DNA from: an uncultured Cytophagales bacterium
GTDB taxonomy: Bacteria; Bacteroidota; Bacteroidia; Cytophagales; Thermonemataceae
Assembly: GCA_937911505.1 (NCBI GenBank)
Contig: CALEMF010000061.1
Span: forward strand, 33,769-97,768
Reading direction: 5' to 3'
Length of the DNA: 64,000 bases
Shown here: piece after piece, positions 1 through 9,280 of the stretch
Position numbering within the stretch: the first letter of the stretch is position 1
Layout: every line of letters begins with the position of its first letter
The notes under the pieces: generated by a model
Database searches by the model: none
The model's input: the letters and a program-made list of their open reading frames with translations, nothing else
What the model was told of the DNA's origin: nothing
Translations under genes and position numbers: made by a program

Positions 1-1
1 A

Positions 2-667
2 ATCCAATCGATTGTTACGAGCAACGCCCAAAACGATAGCGGTCTCTTTGAGGTCAACATGCAAGACCAACGCTTCCTCCCTTTTGAAAATGCAGGGGTG
101 ATCAGTACTTGGCAGTTGGAACTCCCCTCTGACCTCCGTCAATTTGATTATAATACGATTACGGATGTGATTCTCCACATTCGGTACACGGCGCGCCAAG
201 GGGGTGGCTTGCTAGGGGGTAATACCACCCAGTATATCAGAGAGGAACTCATCCCTGATGCCAACAAAGCAGGTTTGGCACGACTTTTTAGTTTGAAACA
301 CGATTTTCCTAGCGAGTGGCACCGATTTACTACCAGCGAAGAAGAGAGTAACTTTAAAGCCACACTCTCTAGAGATCATTTTCCTTATCTCGCCCAAGTG
401 GGTGATATTTTACTGAGTGGAAGCGGAGACGAACCGATTCCCTTCGAGCTGTGGATTTTTGAGGATAATCAGTTAAAACCGTTACCCCTTACCAAGGGCG
501 ATATCACTGAGGCAGAAACCATAGGAGAAAGTGACAGTCAGATAGCCCACACATTTCCGGACTTAAATGAAGAAAGCCGTACCGGACAAATTGAGATTGT
601 AAGGGAATTACTACAAGACCATAATGAGGTATTTCTAATCGTGAATTATAAAATAGAGGTAGATTAG
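2..667 (+). CDS. Tc toxin subunit A-like protein, C-terminal end (5' truncated by window edge)
   Basis: Reading is open from base 2 and continues through the internal ATG at 59, so this is the 3' end of a longer gene. The visible part holds the pattern found at the end of TcA proteins: an NDSG-L-FE-N stretch, then LPFENAG-IS-W-LELP, QFDY-TI-DV-LHIRYTARQGG, followed by about 120 residues of tail. In insecticidal Tc complexes this C-terminal region binds the TcB-TcC cocoon and the N-terminal part forms the translocation channel. Only the C-terminal domain is visible, so channel and receptor-binding parts are inferred. No TcB or TcC gene follows: the next gene is convergent. Partners, if any, lie outside the window. 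The assignment is from motif recall. Confidence 0.72.
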   Translation: MQSIVTSNAQNDSGLFEVNMQDQRFLPFENAGVISTWQLELPSDLRQFDYNTITDVILHIRYTARQGGGLLGGNTTQYIREELIPDANKAGLARLFSLKHDFPSEWHRFTTSEEESNFKATLSRDHFPYLAQVGDILLSGSGDEPIPFELWIFEDNQLKPLPLTKGDITEAETIGESDSQIAHTFPDLNEESRTGQIEIVRELLQDHNEVFLIVNYKIEVD

Positions 668-719
668 AAAGGTGGAAACCTAGTCTGAAAAGACCATATA
701 AACAGCCCGTAACATCAAA

Positions 720-743
720 AAGCCTAGCTTTTAGCTGGGCTTT
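720..743. terminator. Bidirectional intrinsic terminator
   Basis: A 10-bp stem (720-729 with 733-742, one T-G wobble) closes a 3-nt loop. T residues follow on the plus strand and an A-run precedes it, giving T residues on the minus strand. It lies between the convergent TcA-like and YdeI-like genes and probably serves both. Confidence 0.7.
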
Positions 744-785
744 AAAGGCATAAAATATCTTGACCTTGTAATGCTGCGAGCATTC

Positions 786-1250
786 TCATTTTTTTGCGTA
801 TAGATTTAGCAATTTAGTCGCCTTGCCAACTTGCTTATCAATGTCTTTGATTTTACTTATTGTATGAATTACGTGCCTTTTTTTTCCCATCGAGAGTTGT
901 TCAAATACGGCTTTTAACACTTCATCTTGTGCTAGTAAAATGGTAAGTACCTGTGGCATTTCTACTCCCAATGGATTGGGATCTTCCTTCAAATGAAAGG
1001 TTATGGTATCTCCAAGTCCTTTTCCAATTTGTTTCAAGCGTTGCTTACCTAAAATAATGAAGAAGTTTCCATCACCCAGATGGTTCAAACCACATCGAAA
1101 AGTAAGGCTATTTTCTAGTGTACATAGGAATCGTGTAAGTCGTTTCTTTTCAAACTGGTTTACCACCTGTGCATCGAGCGTTATGTAAAAGTAAGCGCCT
1201 CTGTTTTTATCTAGCTGTGCAATCGGCTGTGTATCTTCAAAGTATTTCAC
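786..1250 (-). CDS. DUF1905 / YdeI-OmdA family protein
   Basis: A 154-residue soluble protein. Residues about 15-90 fit the DUF1905 beta-barrel-like fold, with the typical GDGNFFIILGK stretch and a following GD-I-F-L segment. Residues about 95-150 fit the small helical YdeI/OmpD-associated domain. Proteins of this family have been linked to resistance to cell-wall-acting peptides, but the molecular role is not settled. The start overlaps the stop of the upstream SRPBCC gene by 4 nt (ATGA), so the two are probably translated together. Function beyond the family is unknown. Confidence 0.75.
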   Translation of the reverse strand: MKYFEDTQPIAQLDKNRGAYFYITLDAQVVNQFEKKRLTRFLCTLENSLTFRCGLNHLGDGNFFIILGKQRLKQIGKGLGDTITFHLKEDPNPLGVEMPQVLTILLAQDEVLKAVFEQLSMGKKRHVIHTISKIKDIDKQVGKATKLLNLYAKK

Positions 1251-1780
1251 GAGGCTTCTGCGTATTGTTTGAGCCCTGCAAGGTCTTTTAAATGCATTTT
1301 ATGAACCCAATCAATAACGCCACCGAAATAGGCAATTAAAAAGAAAGGTTTCTTGAGTTTTTCATCAAACCACAAACTTACTTCTGTTTTGGTATCAGGT
1401 AGTTCTTTTAATATAAAGTCTACCCTGACGTCCTCTTCGAAGGGCGCTACAAAACTTTTTAAATAAAAGCTTACTTTTTCATTCTCTACCAATGCGGTCA
1501 CCTCTTGAAAGCCGAACTTCTTTCCTTTCTGATTCGTGTAAACGGTTTGTGCACCTACCTGGCCGTCTGTATTTTTTACAAGACAAAGTGAATTGGTTTC
1601 AGTCGGCCAAGCGCTCCATTTCATCAATTGCTTCTGGTACCGAATGGCATCATACACTTTCGTAATAGGTGCCTTTATAATAATCGTCTCTATGTACTGG
1701 ACTTTCTTGGGTAATTGCCAGATTAAAAGTAACAGTGCGATTAGTACTCCTAAAATAATGCATAAAGTAATTTGTAACAT
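1247..1780 (-). CDS. SRPBCC-fold protein with N-terminal membrane anchor
   Basis: This 177-residue protein starts with one hydrophobic helix (residues about 3-21), then a START/polyketide-cyclase-like domain: a strand, the helix containing KVYDAIRYQKQLMKWSAWP, and a long C-terminal helix over the ligand cavity. The family binds hydrophobic ligands or acts as a stress-response SRPBCC protein; no ligand can be named. It is the first gene of a two-gene unit with the YdeI-like gene (4-nt overlap). A TAGCTTTG box 31 nt upstream is a plausible -7 promoter element. Confidence 0.75.
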   Translation of the reverse strand: MLQITLCIILGVLIALLLLIWQLPKKVQYIETIIIKAPITKVYDAIRYQKQLMKWSAWPTETNSLCLVKNTDGQVGAQTVYTNQKGKKFGFQEVTALVENEKVSFYLKSFVAPFEEDVRVDFILKELPDTKTEVSLWFDEKLKKPFFLIAYFGGVIDWVHKMHLKDLAGLKQYAEAS

Positions 1781-1810
1781 ACGATCTAAAAGTTTTACTT
1801 GAGAATGTTA

Positions 1811-1818
1811 CAAAGCTA
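1811..1818 (-). promoter_or_regulatory. Putative -7 box of the SRPBCC/YdeI operon
   Basis: The minus strand reads TAGCTTTG, an exact match to the Bacteroidetes -7 consensus TAnnTTTG, 31 nt before the ATG. No well-spaced -33 TTTG is visible, so this is a moderate call. Confidence 0.4.
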
Positions 1819-1858
1819 GGTGTTTTTCAAGCCGTTTTTTTTGCCTTATATCAAAAAA

Positions 1859-2422
1859 TCACTTCTTAGTGGCTCTAATCCTACTCAGTGTACTTTGGGT
1901 TACACCAATAAAAGTTGAAATATACTTTAAAGGGTACTTTAAAATCCAGTTTTTCTCTTTCATTACCCTATTGTACCTTTCTGCAGCTTCTTCGCTTTGA
2001 AAAGACATCACATTTTTACTCAAATTAATGAAAGCCATTTCGACAGTCTTCCTCAGTAAGGTATTGTAGGTATTTGATTTTTCAGCAAGTCGGTCGCTCT
2101 CTGCTTTATTAATGACGTAAACAATGGAGTTCTCGAGTGCTTGGATGTTTATGTTGCTTTTTGAAGCATCTAAGTAGCTCTCTAGATTTGTAAATACCTC
2201 TCCTGGTGTACCTATCCAAACGGTGTAATCAAGCTCATCTTTTGTAAAAAACAACCGAATAGCGCCTTCCTCTACAAAATAGTATTGTGTACAAATACGC
2301 CCTTCCTTTAACAGGTAGGCTCCTTTCTCTACTGTCGATTTTTTTAACGAATCGAAGATTACTTGAACTTCTTCTGGACTTCCCTGAGATAAGGATTTTA
2401 TAGACGCTAAAATAACTGCCAT
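1859..2422 (-). CDS. Crp/Fnr-family transcriptional regulator
   Basis: Cyclic-nucleotide-binding-like beta roll (residues about 20-115, including KGAYLLKEGRICTQYYFVEEGAIRLFF) followed by a C-terminal helix-turn-helix (YISTFIGVTQSTLSRIR). I start at the ATG at 2422 (187 residues); an in-frame GTG at 2476 would add 18 residues that do not look like the family. Such short Bacteroidetes Crp-like proteins usually lack the cAMP-contacting residues, so the effector is unknown. The gene is divergent from the TonB receptor at 2905, and the adjacent SRPBCC/YdeI pair could be a target. Both links are inferences. Confidence 0.82.
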   Translation of the reverse strand: MAVILASIKSLSQGSPEEVQVIFDSLKKSTVEKGAYLLKEGRICTQYYFVEEGAIRLFFTKDELDYTVWIGTPGEVFTNLESYLDASKSNINIQALENSIVYVINKAESDRLAEKSNTYNTLLRKTVEMAFINLSKNVMSFQSEEAAERYNRVMKEKNWILKYPLKYISTFIGVTQSTLSRIRATKK

Positions 2423-2904
2423 TCGATACTTTTCGATTCGTGAGTATCTAAAATAAGTAATTTTAGTGAAAAGCACAGCTATAAACTGAGCTTCAGGTCA
2501 TATCCTGTCTTTATTGCTTTACAATATTTGCCTCGAACTACTTCGCTTTTATCCATTTAATCTCAGTGAATCAATACAGGCTGGAAATATCCATCACCAG
2601 TCAGTGTATGTTATTTTAGATTTTCTGTATTTATCAAAAACAGAGAAAATTATTGGATTGTATTAAATTAATCTAGATATTTATAATTAGTCTAAATAAA
2701 AATAAAAACATAGGTTAGTTCATTATTTTGATGGCTGGTTAAGGTACCATTACAGAGCGAATCTGATAATAAAAACGTTGAAATACTTCAAGCGCTTTAA
2801 TTTTACAAACTACTGATAGACAGATTATTCTTGGCAACCAGTTAATCAATTTAATAAGCGGGCATATGTTGATCGTACCAAACAATTAAACATATTTTTT
2901 TACT
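2423..2904. promoter_or_regulatory. AT-rich divergent intergenic region with a 10-bp direct repeat
   Basis: No gene is seen here. Two copies of TTA(A/G)TCTA(G/A)A lie at 2668-2677 and 2687-2696, 19 nt apart start to start, about two helical turns. This could be a tandem operator for the outer-membrane receptor downstream, perhaps metal-responsive, but no known box is matched with certainty. Confidence 0.3.
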
Positions 2905-5439
2905 ATGACTTATGCTTACTTCCGACAAGGTAATATCCTTGCCATCATTTTATCATTCTTTACCCTAAGCGCTCTTGCCCAAACGGGTGATATCATCGGT
3001 ACAATTACCGACGCAGAAGGGCTTCCTTTACCAGGTGCAAGTGTTCGTGTGAGTCGCACTACACTTGGCGTAGCCACCGATCAGAAAGGGAGCTTTAGCC
3101 TCAATAGAGTCCCTGTAGGATCGCAAACCATCCTGATTACACTCATTGGCTACCAAAGTACCGAGCGTAAAGTTACCGTAACTGCCAACGAAGAGGTTCG
3201 CCTTGATGTATTGCTCGCAGAAGACATCCTCCAATTGAGTAGTGTTGCGATCACCGCTACGCGCCGTGAAGAAGACTTATCGAAGACACCACGCGCGCTC
3301 AAGGTAGTCTCTGGTGAAACAGTTGATTTTTACACAAATCAGACTGCTGACCTCTCGGCAACTCTTGGTAAGTTCATTCCTAACTTCACCTCGCCCTCCA
3401 TTGGTAACGACGTATTTGTAGCCACCTTACGCGGTCGTGCACCACTCTACCTTCTTGATGGAGTCCCCCTTCAAAGTAATGAAGGTCTTCGTGGCGCTGT
3501 ACTAGGCAATATCGACCCATCAATGATTGAGCGTGTAGAGGTACTCTACGGAGCCTCTACCGTCTACGGAGGGGGCGCTCCCGGCGGTATTATCCAGTTT
3601 TTTACTAAAAACGCTGGTGAAAAACCCATTAACGTAGATGTCCAGTTATTTTCGAGGAGCTACTTGGTAGATGATGTATTTCTTGACAACGAAGCTGTAG
3701 ATTTCCGAACTGCTGTAACTGTTTCAGGTACAAAAGGCCGGTTCCGCTATTTAGCCAATGGAGTATTTGAGACAACCAACGGTCAATTTCGACCAGATGG
3801 TCAGCGTATTGCGCCTAACGGTACTTCTGCTTACGACGATTTTTCCATATTTGCGAAAGCTGGCTATGACTTTACTCCTACTCAATCCATTGATCTTTCC
3901 TTTACCCGCTCGTACCGAGAACCCAACGATCTCTTTTTTGAACCTACGCTATTAGAGGTAGATGTATTCGCCGATCCAGAAGGAGCAGCAGCCGTAGGTC
4001 AGCGCGTTGAAACAGCTTTTAGCTACGATGAGCCCGTTAGCCAAGAGTATATCGCTGCCAACATACAGTATGAGAATACGAAGGTTTTGGGGGGTGTTTT
4101 CCGATTACAAGGGTATTATTTTGACCTCAACTTTCAGCAAGAAGGATCAGATATACGCCCCAACCTAACGAGAAACGGAGGAACATTCCCTGATTCTTGG
4201 CCAGGCTTATGGCAAACAAGTACAGCCGCTACGCAATGGGGTGCACGTACGGAATATGTCCGTTCCTTCAGTGAGCGTTTCCTAATGACCCTTGGGGGCG
4301 GCGTGCTCTGGGCGGAAGACGCCACCCCAGTCACCCTGTCTAACGCAGCCCCTTTCGATAATGAAAATCGCTTTGATGGGGCAGCAGGCGCTCAGGACCA
4401 AGGAGCCCCCACCGAGCTCTTCAATGGTGGTATATTTCTCCAAGCTGACTTCGATGTAACTGAGGCGCTTCGTCTGTCAGGCGGGGCACGTTTCGATGTT
4501 ATTTCATTTGATGTACTTCCCTTTATCCCAACATTTACACGGGTAGCGCCAGGACAACAAAGGCTTGGTGGCTCAGGTATAAACTCTGGTCTCTCTCTCA
4601 ACATCGGTGCTGCCTACGAGGTAGTAGAAAATACAACCCTCTTTGCCAATTTCTCACAGGGCTTTTCTATTCCAAGCTTAGCGTTTCTGGTCGTTAATGT
4701 AGCACCCAATGTTGAGATTGAAGGCGATGAGATTGTGTCTCCTCAAATTGTCAATAACTTTGATTTAGGTGTACGTGGCCAAATTGGGAATAACTTTGCT
4801 TACGGATTCACTGGATTTTACGCTTTCTCTGAAGATGGTTCACAGATTCGCTTTGATCCAGCAACTGGCTCTGGTGAGCGAGTACAAGCCCCACAAAGAA
4901 ACTATGGGTTTGAGGCTTCTTTAGAGGCTGCACCCGCCAAGGGTTTTCGCATTGGGACTACCTTATCTTTAACAGAAACTGATGTAGACCCGCAGGATGA
5001 TGGTACTTTCCAACCAGCTTCCAGCGTCGAGACGATTCCACTTACAACCTCCATACGGATTTCATACGCGCCTCCTTCCTTGAAAGGGCTTTCGTTCAGT
5101 ACTGAATTATTTACCGTGGGGAACCGTGACCGTGCCTTTAATTTTCTCGTTGATTCTGATGACAATGGGGAAATTGATCTTGACACCGATGGTAATCCAG
5201 TTCGCGCTGATGGTTATCGACTTCGTGGGTTCTCGACCGTCGATATTGGGGCTAGCTATAGGTTTCCAGAACGCTGGTTGGGTGACGTTGGCGGAAGCCT
5301 ATCATTTCAAGTACTTAACTTACTGAATGAAACCTACATACCGCCCATTTCACAGCGCCAATTTGGAGATGTTTTTGCCATCCGTCGGCTCAATGGTTTT
5401 GGAAGAAACCTAACCGTTACGCTCAAATTTGATCTTTAG
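2905..5439 (+). CDS. TonB-dependent (siderophore-type) outer-membrane receptor
   Basis: An 844-residue protein. Signal peptide at about 1-25 ending ALA-Q, then a carboxypeptidase-regulatory-like domain (about 27-112; GTITDAEGLPLPGASV), a plug domain (about 115-235; APLYLLDGVPL, IERVEVLYGASTVYGGGAPGG) and a 22-strand-type barrel to the end (FGRNLTVTLKFDL). Length and the siderophore-receptor pattern (FSQGFSIPSLAF in the barrel, late NLLNETY) suggest uptake of a ferric siderophore or similar iron chelate driven by TonB-ExbBD. No FecI/FecR pair or siderophore gene is adjacent. The substrate is not determined by the sequence. Confidence 0.88.
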   Translation: MTYAYFRQGNILAIILSFFTLSALAQTGDIIGTITDAEGLPLPGASVRVSRTTLGVATDQKGSFSLNRVPVGSQTILITLIGYQSTERKVTVTANEEVRLDVLLAEDILQLSSVAITATRREEDLSKTPRALKVVSGETVDFYTNQTADLSATLGKFIPNFTSPSIGNDVFVATLRGRAPLYLLDGVPLQSNEGLRGAVLGNIDPSMIERVEVLYGASTVYGGGAPGGIIQFFTKNAGEKPINVDVQLFSRSYLVDDVFLDNEAVDFRTAVTVSGTKGRFRYLANGVFETTNGQFRPDGQRIAPNGTSAYDDFSIFAKAGYDFTPTQSIDLSFTRSYREPNDLFFEPTLLEVDVFADPEGAAAVGQRVETAFSYDEPVSQEYIAANIQYENTKVLGGVFRLQGYYFDLNFQQEGSDIRPNLTRNGGTFPDSWPGLWQTSTAATQWGARTEYVRSFSERFLMTLGGGVLWAEDATPVTLSNAAPFDNENRFDGAAGAQDQGAPTELFNGGIFLQADFDVTEALRLSGGARFDVISFDVLPFIPTFTRVAPGQQRLGGSGINSGLSLNIGAAYEVVENTTLFANFSQGFSIPSLAFLVVNVAPNVEIEGDEIVSPQIVNNFDLGVRGQIGNNFAYGFTGFYAFSEDGSQIRFDPATGSGERVQAPQRNYGFEASLEAAPAKGFRIGTTLSLTETDVDPQDDGTFQPASSVETIPLTTSIRISYAPPSLKGLSFSTELFTVGNRDRAFNFLVDSDDNGEIDLDTDGNPVRADGYRLRGFSTVDIGASYRFPERWLGDVGGSLSFQVLNLLNETYIPPISQRQFGDVFAIRRLNGFGRNLTVTLKFDL

Positions 5440-5468
5440 TATCTTATTTGTAATAGCTACAAACTCCT

Positions 5469-5497
5469 TAAGCACTCCTTGATTCAGGGGGTGCTTA
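5469..5497. terminator. Hairpin between convergent receptor genes
   Basis: A 10-bp stem (5469-5478 with 5488-5497, one T-G wobble) with a 9-nt loop lies 30 nt after the receptor stop. The T-run is poor on both strands, so it may be a weak or factor-assisted terminator. Confidence 0.5.
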
Positions 5498-5682
5498 CAG
5501 GGTGTTCCAGCTAAAACATCTTTATTATTTCACAATCTTCACTTCATATGGTTGTTTACTGGTTAACTTCAACAAATACATACCAATTCGAAGTGATTGT
5601 AAGGAAAAATATACTTCTGAAGATGATGCGCCTACTTGCCTCTCTTCTTTACAATTATACTATACAGTTTTTAGAAAACACG

Positions 5683-8133
5683 CTACATATCATCGCCACC
5701 GCCATTACGTTCTCCTTCCCCACGTCGTCGGTCAGGTCTTCGTTGTTGTTTACCAAATTGATAGTTGAAACCAATAGAGAGCGAGCGGGTATTCCCACGG
5801 TAAAGAAACTCGTTGAAGAGCGTAGGCGTACGACGGATACTACCAAAGCGCATCGTTTGCGCAATATCTCTCACGTTGAGTATAATGCGACCTTTTCGTT
5901 TCATCACAGATTTACTAATTCCCAGACTATTCATAAAGAAATCGAGACGCTCTCCCTGTGCGTTGATCATCGGTGCACGGTAGTAGAGCATCATTTGGAT
6001 ACGGAAGCTTCTGGGTAGATTTATATTAGCCATAAAACGTGTATTCCAACTGTAACTGTCGTTGGTAGTCAATTCATCCGAGTTACTACCATCTATCACT
6101 AGTCTGAAGTAAGAAACGTTGGCGTTCATGTTGAGCCATTTCCCTACGCTGTAAGAACCAATCAGCTCAACACCATAGTTTTCTGCGGTGCTTACATTGG
6201 TAGGTCTGTAAATGGTGGTATCACCACTTACCTGTGAGACGATGCGTTGAATGACCCCTGTAGTACGCTTGTAAAAGGCAGAGCTTGTTAACGAAGCGTT
6301 GTTCCAGTCTTTGATAAATCCAAGTTCATAGGAGTCAGTGTACTCTGGTTGTAAAAGAGGATCGCCTCCTCTCAACACAAGTGGGTTAGAGAATGTAGGG
6401 AACGGATTCAAATCCCAGAAGCTAGGTCGGTTGATACGCCGACTGTAAGAGGCCTGCACCTTTTGGTCTTTAGGCAAGCTGTAGGTCAAGACACCACTAG
6501 GAAAAAAGTTGACGTAGTCGAAGTTAAAGGTCTCGTTGGTAGTAATAAGGCTAGAGGTCGTATTGGTAGTCTCAAAGCGTAAACCTGCCTCAAATTCTAA
6601 ACGATTGAGTTTACCACCTGTCAAGAGATAGCCTGCATGTACTGCTTCATCATAATCGAAACGGTTGGTAAATCCTACTTGATTTTCCCATTGGTTAGTA
6701 GCTTGATCAAATTCTTCTAATTGAAAATCCGTATCAATATTCCGAACAATCGTTTTCCAGCCTGTCTCTATTCTTAATTGCTCACTAATAGGGTGTGTAT
6801 AATCTGCCTGTAGAATGAGCATTGCCGTGTTTTCATCGTTTGTAGAGCGTTGTAGTTGCTCAGCAAGCGGTACCAATGTACCATCTGCCATAAAGGTATT
6901 CTGGATAAAATCTTCTTCCTCATAGTCTCGCGCAAAAGCATAAGAGCCAAAGAGATTAAGTTCTTGGTTCGGCTTATTGAACTTAATATCATAAGCAAGC
7001 GAATAGGTCTGGTTACGGTCGTCTTCATCCTCCCAAGCATTTCTTATATCGAAATCTAGGAGATTTCTGTTTATGTCGAAGTTTTCATTCAACTGTTCCT
7101 CACTTCTTTCTCCAATATCATATCCCAATACACCCTCTAGTGTAAGGGTTTGTTTATCGTTGATATTGTAGGCTATTCCAAAGTTACTACTTAGGGCAAT
7201 ATTTCTACGGGAATTGTCATTTTCTTGGTCGATGAAAGGAGTAGCATCACTTAAGAAGTTCTGGCGATTGATGGTAATCTCCCCTTCTCTAGCACGTTGA
7301 TTAGCATTAAGCCCTCCATAAAAATTCCAGCTTCCCTTTCGCCAGTTCAGTTCTAAGTTGCTATTGTAGCGATCGTTAATACCAATGTTTATCCCGGCAC
7401 TTCCGTTTAATCCATCTTCTTGTTTTTCTTTGAGAATAATATTGATAATACCTGCTCCACCGTCAGGATCATACTTCGCAGAAGGGTTGGTAAGGACTTC
7501 TATCCTTTCGATGGCACTGGCAGGAATTCTATCAAGAATGGCTTGTCTACCCAAGCCAGTGAGTCCAGACTGTTTTCCGTTGATAAGTACCGTTACATTA
7601 CTACTTCCACGTAGACTCAGGGTACCGTTCTCATCTACTTGTACCGAAGGGATATTCTGTAGTACATCACTGGCATTACCACCTGCAGTCATAATATCTT
7701 GACTTACATCGTAGGTACGGCTCCCAAGGCCACTTTGTGCCACATCAGGTGCCTCTACAATCTCTACCTCACTAAGTTGCTGGTTTGTCCCTTTGAGCCG
7801 AATAGCCCCCAAGCGTGCCAAGGGCCGTGTTTGTGTAATGGCAATATTATCTATTTGCTGATCTTCATAGCCAATAAACTGAATCTTTACGGAGTAGTTA
7901 CCCTCCTCTATCTCATCAAAAGAAAAGTTTCCGTTCTCATCAGAGGTCGCTCCTTTCAAGGGTGTTGTCGAGCCAGTTTCAAATAATCCAATAGTAGCAA
8001 AAGCTACGGGTTGATTGCTTTGAGGATCAACTATAGTACCTGTAATACCACGTTCTGCTGTCTGTGCCCAAGCAATTTTTTTGCAAAATAATAGGGTGAT
8101 TAATATAAAAAAACAAAGTACTCTTACTCGCAT
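5683..8133 (-). CDS. Outer-membrane beta-barrel receptor (OMP_b-brl_3 type, TonB-dependent-like)
   Basis: An 816-residue protein. Signal peptide at about 1-23, carboxypeptidase-regulatory-like domain (about 28-112; RGITGTIVDPQSNQPVAFA), plug (about 125-235; SDVLQNIPSVQVDENGTLSL, IERIEVLTNPSAKYDPDGGA) and a barrel of the outer-membrane beta-barrel family 3. The C-terminus carries an Arg-rich, Gly-Asp tail (QFGKQQRRPDRRRGEGERNG and following GGDDM), common in this subfamily. These proteins resemble TonB receptors, but the transported substrate is unknown and there is no SusD partner. It is convergent with the siderophore-type receptor and divergent from the J-domain gene. Confidence 0.87.
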   Translation of the reverse strand: MRVRVLCFFILITLLFCKKIAWAQTAERGITGTIVDPQSNQPVAFATIGLFETGSTTPLKGATSDENGNFSFDEIEEGNYSVKIQFIGYEDQQIDNIAITQTRPLARLGAIRLKGTNQQLSEVEIVEAPDVAQSGLGSRTYDVSQDIMTAGGNASDVLQNIPSVQVDENGTLSLRGSSNVTVLINGKQSGLTGLGRQAILDRIPASAIERIEVLTNPSAKYDPDGGAGIINIILKEKQEDGLNGSAGINIGINDRYNSNLELNWRKGSWNFYGGLNANQRAREGEITINRQNFLSDATPFIDQENDNSRRNIALSSNFGIAYNINDKQTLTLEGVLGYDIGERSEEQLNENFDINRNLLDFDIRNAWEDEDDRNQTYSLAYDIKFNKPNQELNLFGSYAFARDYEEEDFIQNTFMADGTLVPLAEQLQRSTNDENTAMLILQADYTHPISEQLRIETGWKTIVRNIDTDFQLEEFDQATNQWENQVGFTNRFDYDEAVHAGYLLTGGKLNRLEFEAGLRFETTNTTSSLITTNETFNFDYVNFFPSGVLTYSLPKDQKVQASYSRRINRPSFWDLNPFPTFSNPLVLRGGDPLLQPEYTDSYELGFIKDWNNASLTSSAFYKRTTGVIQRIVSQVSGDTTIYRPTNVSTAENYGVELIGSYSVGKWLNMNANVSYFRLVIDGSNSDELTTNDSYSWNTRFMANINLPRSFRIQMMLYYRAPMINAQGERLDFFMNSLGISKSVMKRKGRIILNVRDIAQTMRFGSIRRTPTLFNEFLYRGNTRSLSIGFNYQFGKQQRRPDRRRGEGERNGGGDDM

Positions 8134-8389
8134 GGTAGGGAATGTTTCTGTTGCTAGCCTTACTTCTTAGCCGTAATTAGTTTAATGTATCTCACTAACA
8201 AATACATAACCTTAACGACCTACTTACGAGCATTGTTGTAATTTGAATTAATAAATATCTGGGTTGTAAAATTTAAAGTTGGTCATTTCCTTAAAAATAA
8301 AACAGGGCTTTTTATATAATTATTTTGCTTTTGTGTGAAACAAAACTATATTTACTACGTACAGGGTATAAATCTTACACATTTCTTAC

Positions 8390-8875
8390 GTGAAAAATTA
8401 TTATCGTATTCTAGAAATTTCTCACAGCGCTTGCTCAAGTACTATCAAGCAAGCCTATCGGAAATTAGCTAAACAGTGGCATCCAGACCTTCACGAGAAT
8501 TCCGAAACCGCACATCATTGGTTTAAAGAAATTACCGAGGCTTACGAGATACTCTCCAATGGGAATAAGAAAGTAGCCTACGATTTTAAATTGAGAAAAG
8601 CCATCGTTACCAAGCGGGTAGTTACTATACACAAGCCCATCGTTAAAACTGCTAAAAAGGAGCAAAACAGCTTGGAGGATTACCAACAACGTATTGAGCA
8701 ACTGATGCAACAGCATCAAAAATTACTGCACAAGAATAAGAAAATGGCTGAGTATTATAGAAATAAAGAACAAAAGGCAAAGACCTTCTACGATACTTTT
8801 AGAGAAAACCGTGAACAGGCCTACCAAGCAATGAAGAACAACCTCCATCAAGTAAAAAAGAAAAAGATTTTATAA
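8390..8875 (+). CDS. J-domain (DnaJ-like) protein
   Basis: A 161-residue protein with an N-terminal J domain (residues about 2-66) carrying the HPD motif at 31-33, which stimulates the ATPase of an Hsp70 partner. The rest is a charged, Lys/Gln-rich predicted coiled coil without zinc-finger or client-binding domains, so this is a type III J protein and not DnaJ itself. The start is GTG at 8390: the family's usual KNYYRILEI opening begins there and no upstream ATG fits. No dnaK is nearby. It is followed directly by a strong terminator. Confidence 0.85.
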   Translation: MKNYYRILEISHSACSSTIKQAYRKLAKQWHPDLHENSETAHHWFKEITEAYEILSNGNKKVAYDFKLRKAIVTKRVVTIHKPIVKTAKKEQNSLEDYQQRIEQLMQQHQKLLHKNKKMAEYYRNKEQKAKTFYDTFRENREQAYQAMKNNLHQVKKKKIL

Positions 8876-8880
8876 AATAT

Positions 8881-8914
8881 AAGCGACTTACCTGAATAGA
8901 TAAGCCGCTTTTTT
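8881..8914 (+). terminator. Rho-independent terminator of the J-domain gene
   Basis: A 10-bp stem with one A-C mismatch (8881-8890 with 8901-8910), a 10-nt loop and a T6 run. Confidence 0.75.
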
Positions 8915-8944
8915 CTCCTTTAAGGAGCCTACACTTTCATTTAT

Positions 8945-9280
8945 TTACAAAATACGTGGCTTTGTACCTGTCGTCTCTTCTTCAGCTTTCAACAAAACCA
9001 AAGTGATCACAAAGTCGAAAAATTGACTTACGCCTTTTAGCGCTTGTGCCATATGGTATACATCTACTTCTACACGCATCTCGTTTCCTTGTGATTGATC
9101 TGCATAAGCAGTAGTCACAGCCACAATATCCATGGTATGGAATTCTTCAATAATCTGTTCGATTTTTTGAAGGTCATCTGAATCAAGGTCGAGTTGTGCC
9201 GCTTCGATGAGCACCGCACAATCTTTCCATAACAAATTGAGACGATGATGGCCTGGAAATTCGTCTCCTTTCCAAGTCAA
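8945..9280 (-). pseudogene. Downstream part of HEPN-like gene after in-frame TAG
   Basis: This 111-codon stretch directly follows, in the same frame, the TAG at 9281-9283. It begins with a TTG codon without a ribosome binding site, so it is better read as the second part of the gene starting at 9535. It contains a GHHRLNLLWKD helix (compare the G-HDL--LW pattern of HEPN-like proteins) and an acidic stretch followed by EEFHTMD and DQSQGNEMRVEVDVYHM. That order resembles an uncharacterised family in which an F-x-x-x-D-P motif is followed by a D-x-x-GN motif. Function is unknown; a toxin-type RNase role is possible only if RxxxxH residues are confirmed by alignment. Confidence 0.55.

Noticed and set aside
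5502..6018. Plus-strand ORFs over the end of the outer-membrane receptor gene
   Set aside because: They are antisense to a clear barrel protein, lack family sequence and have biased composition.
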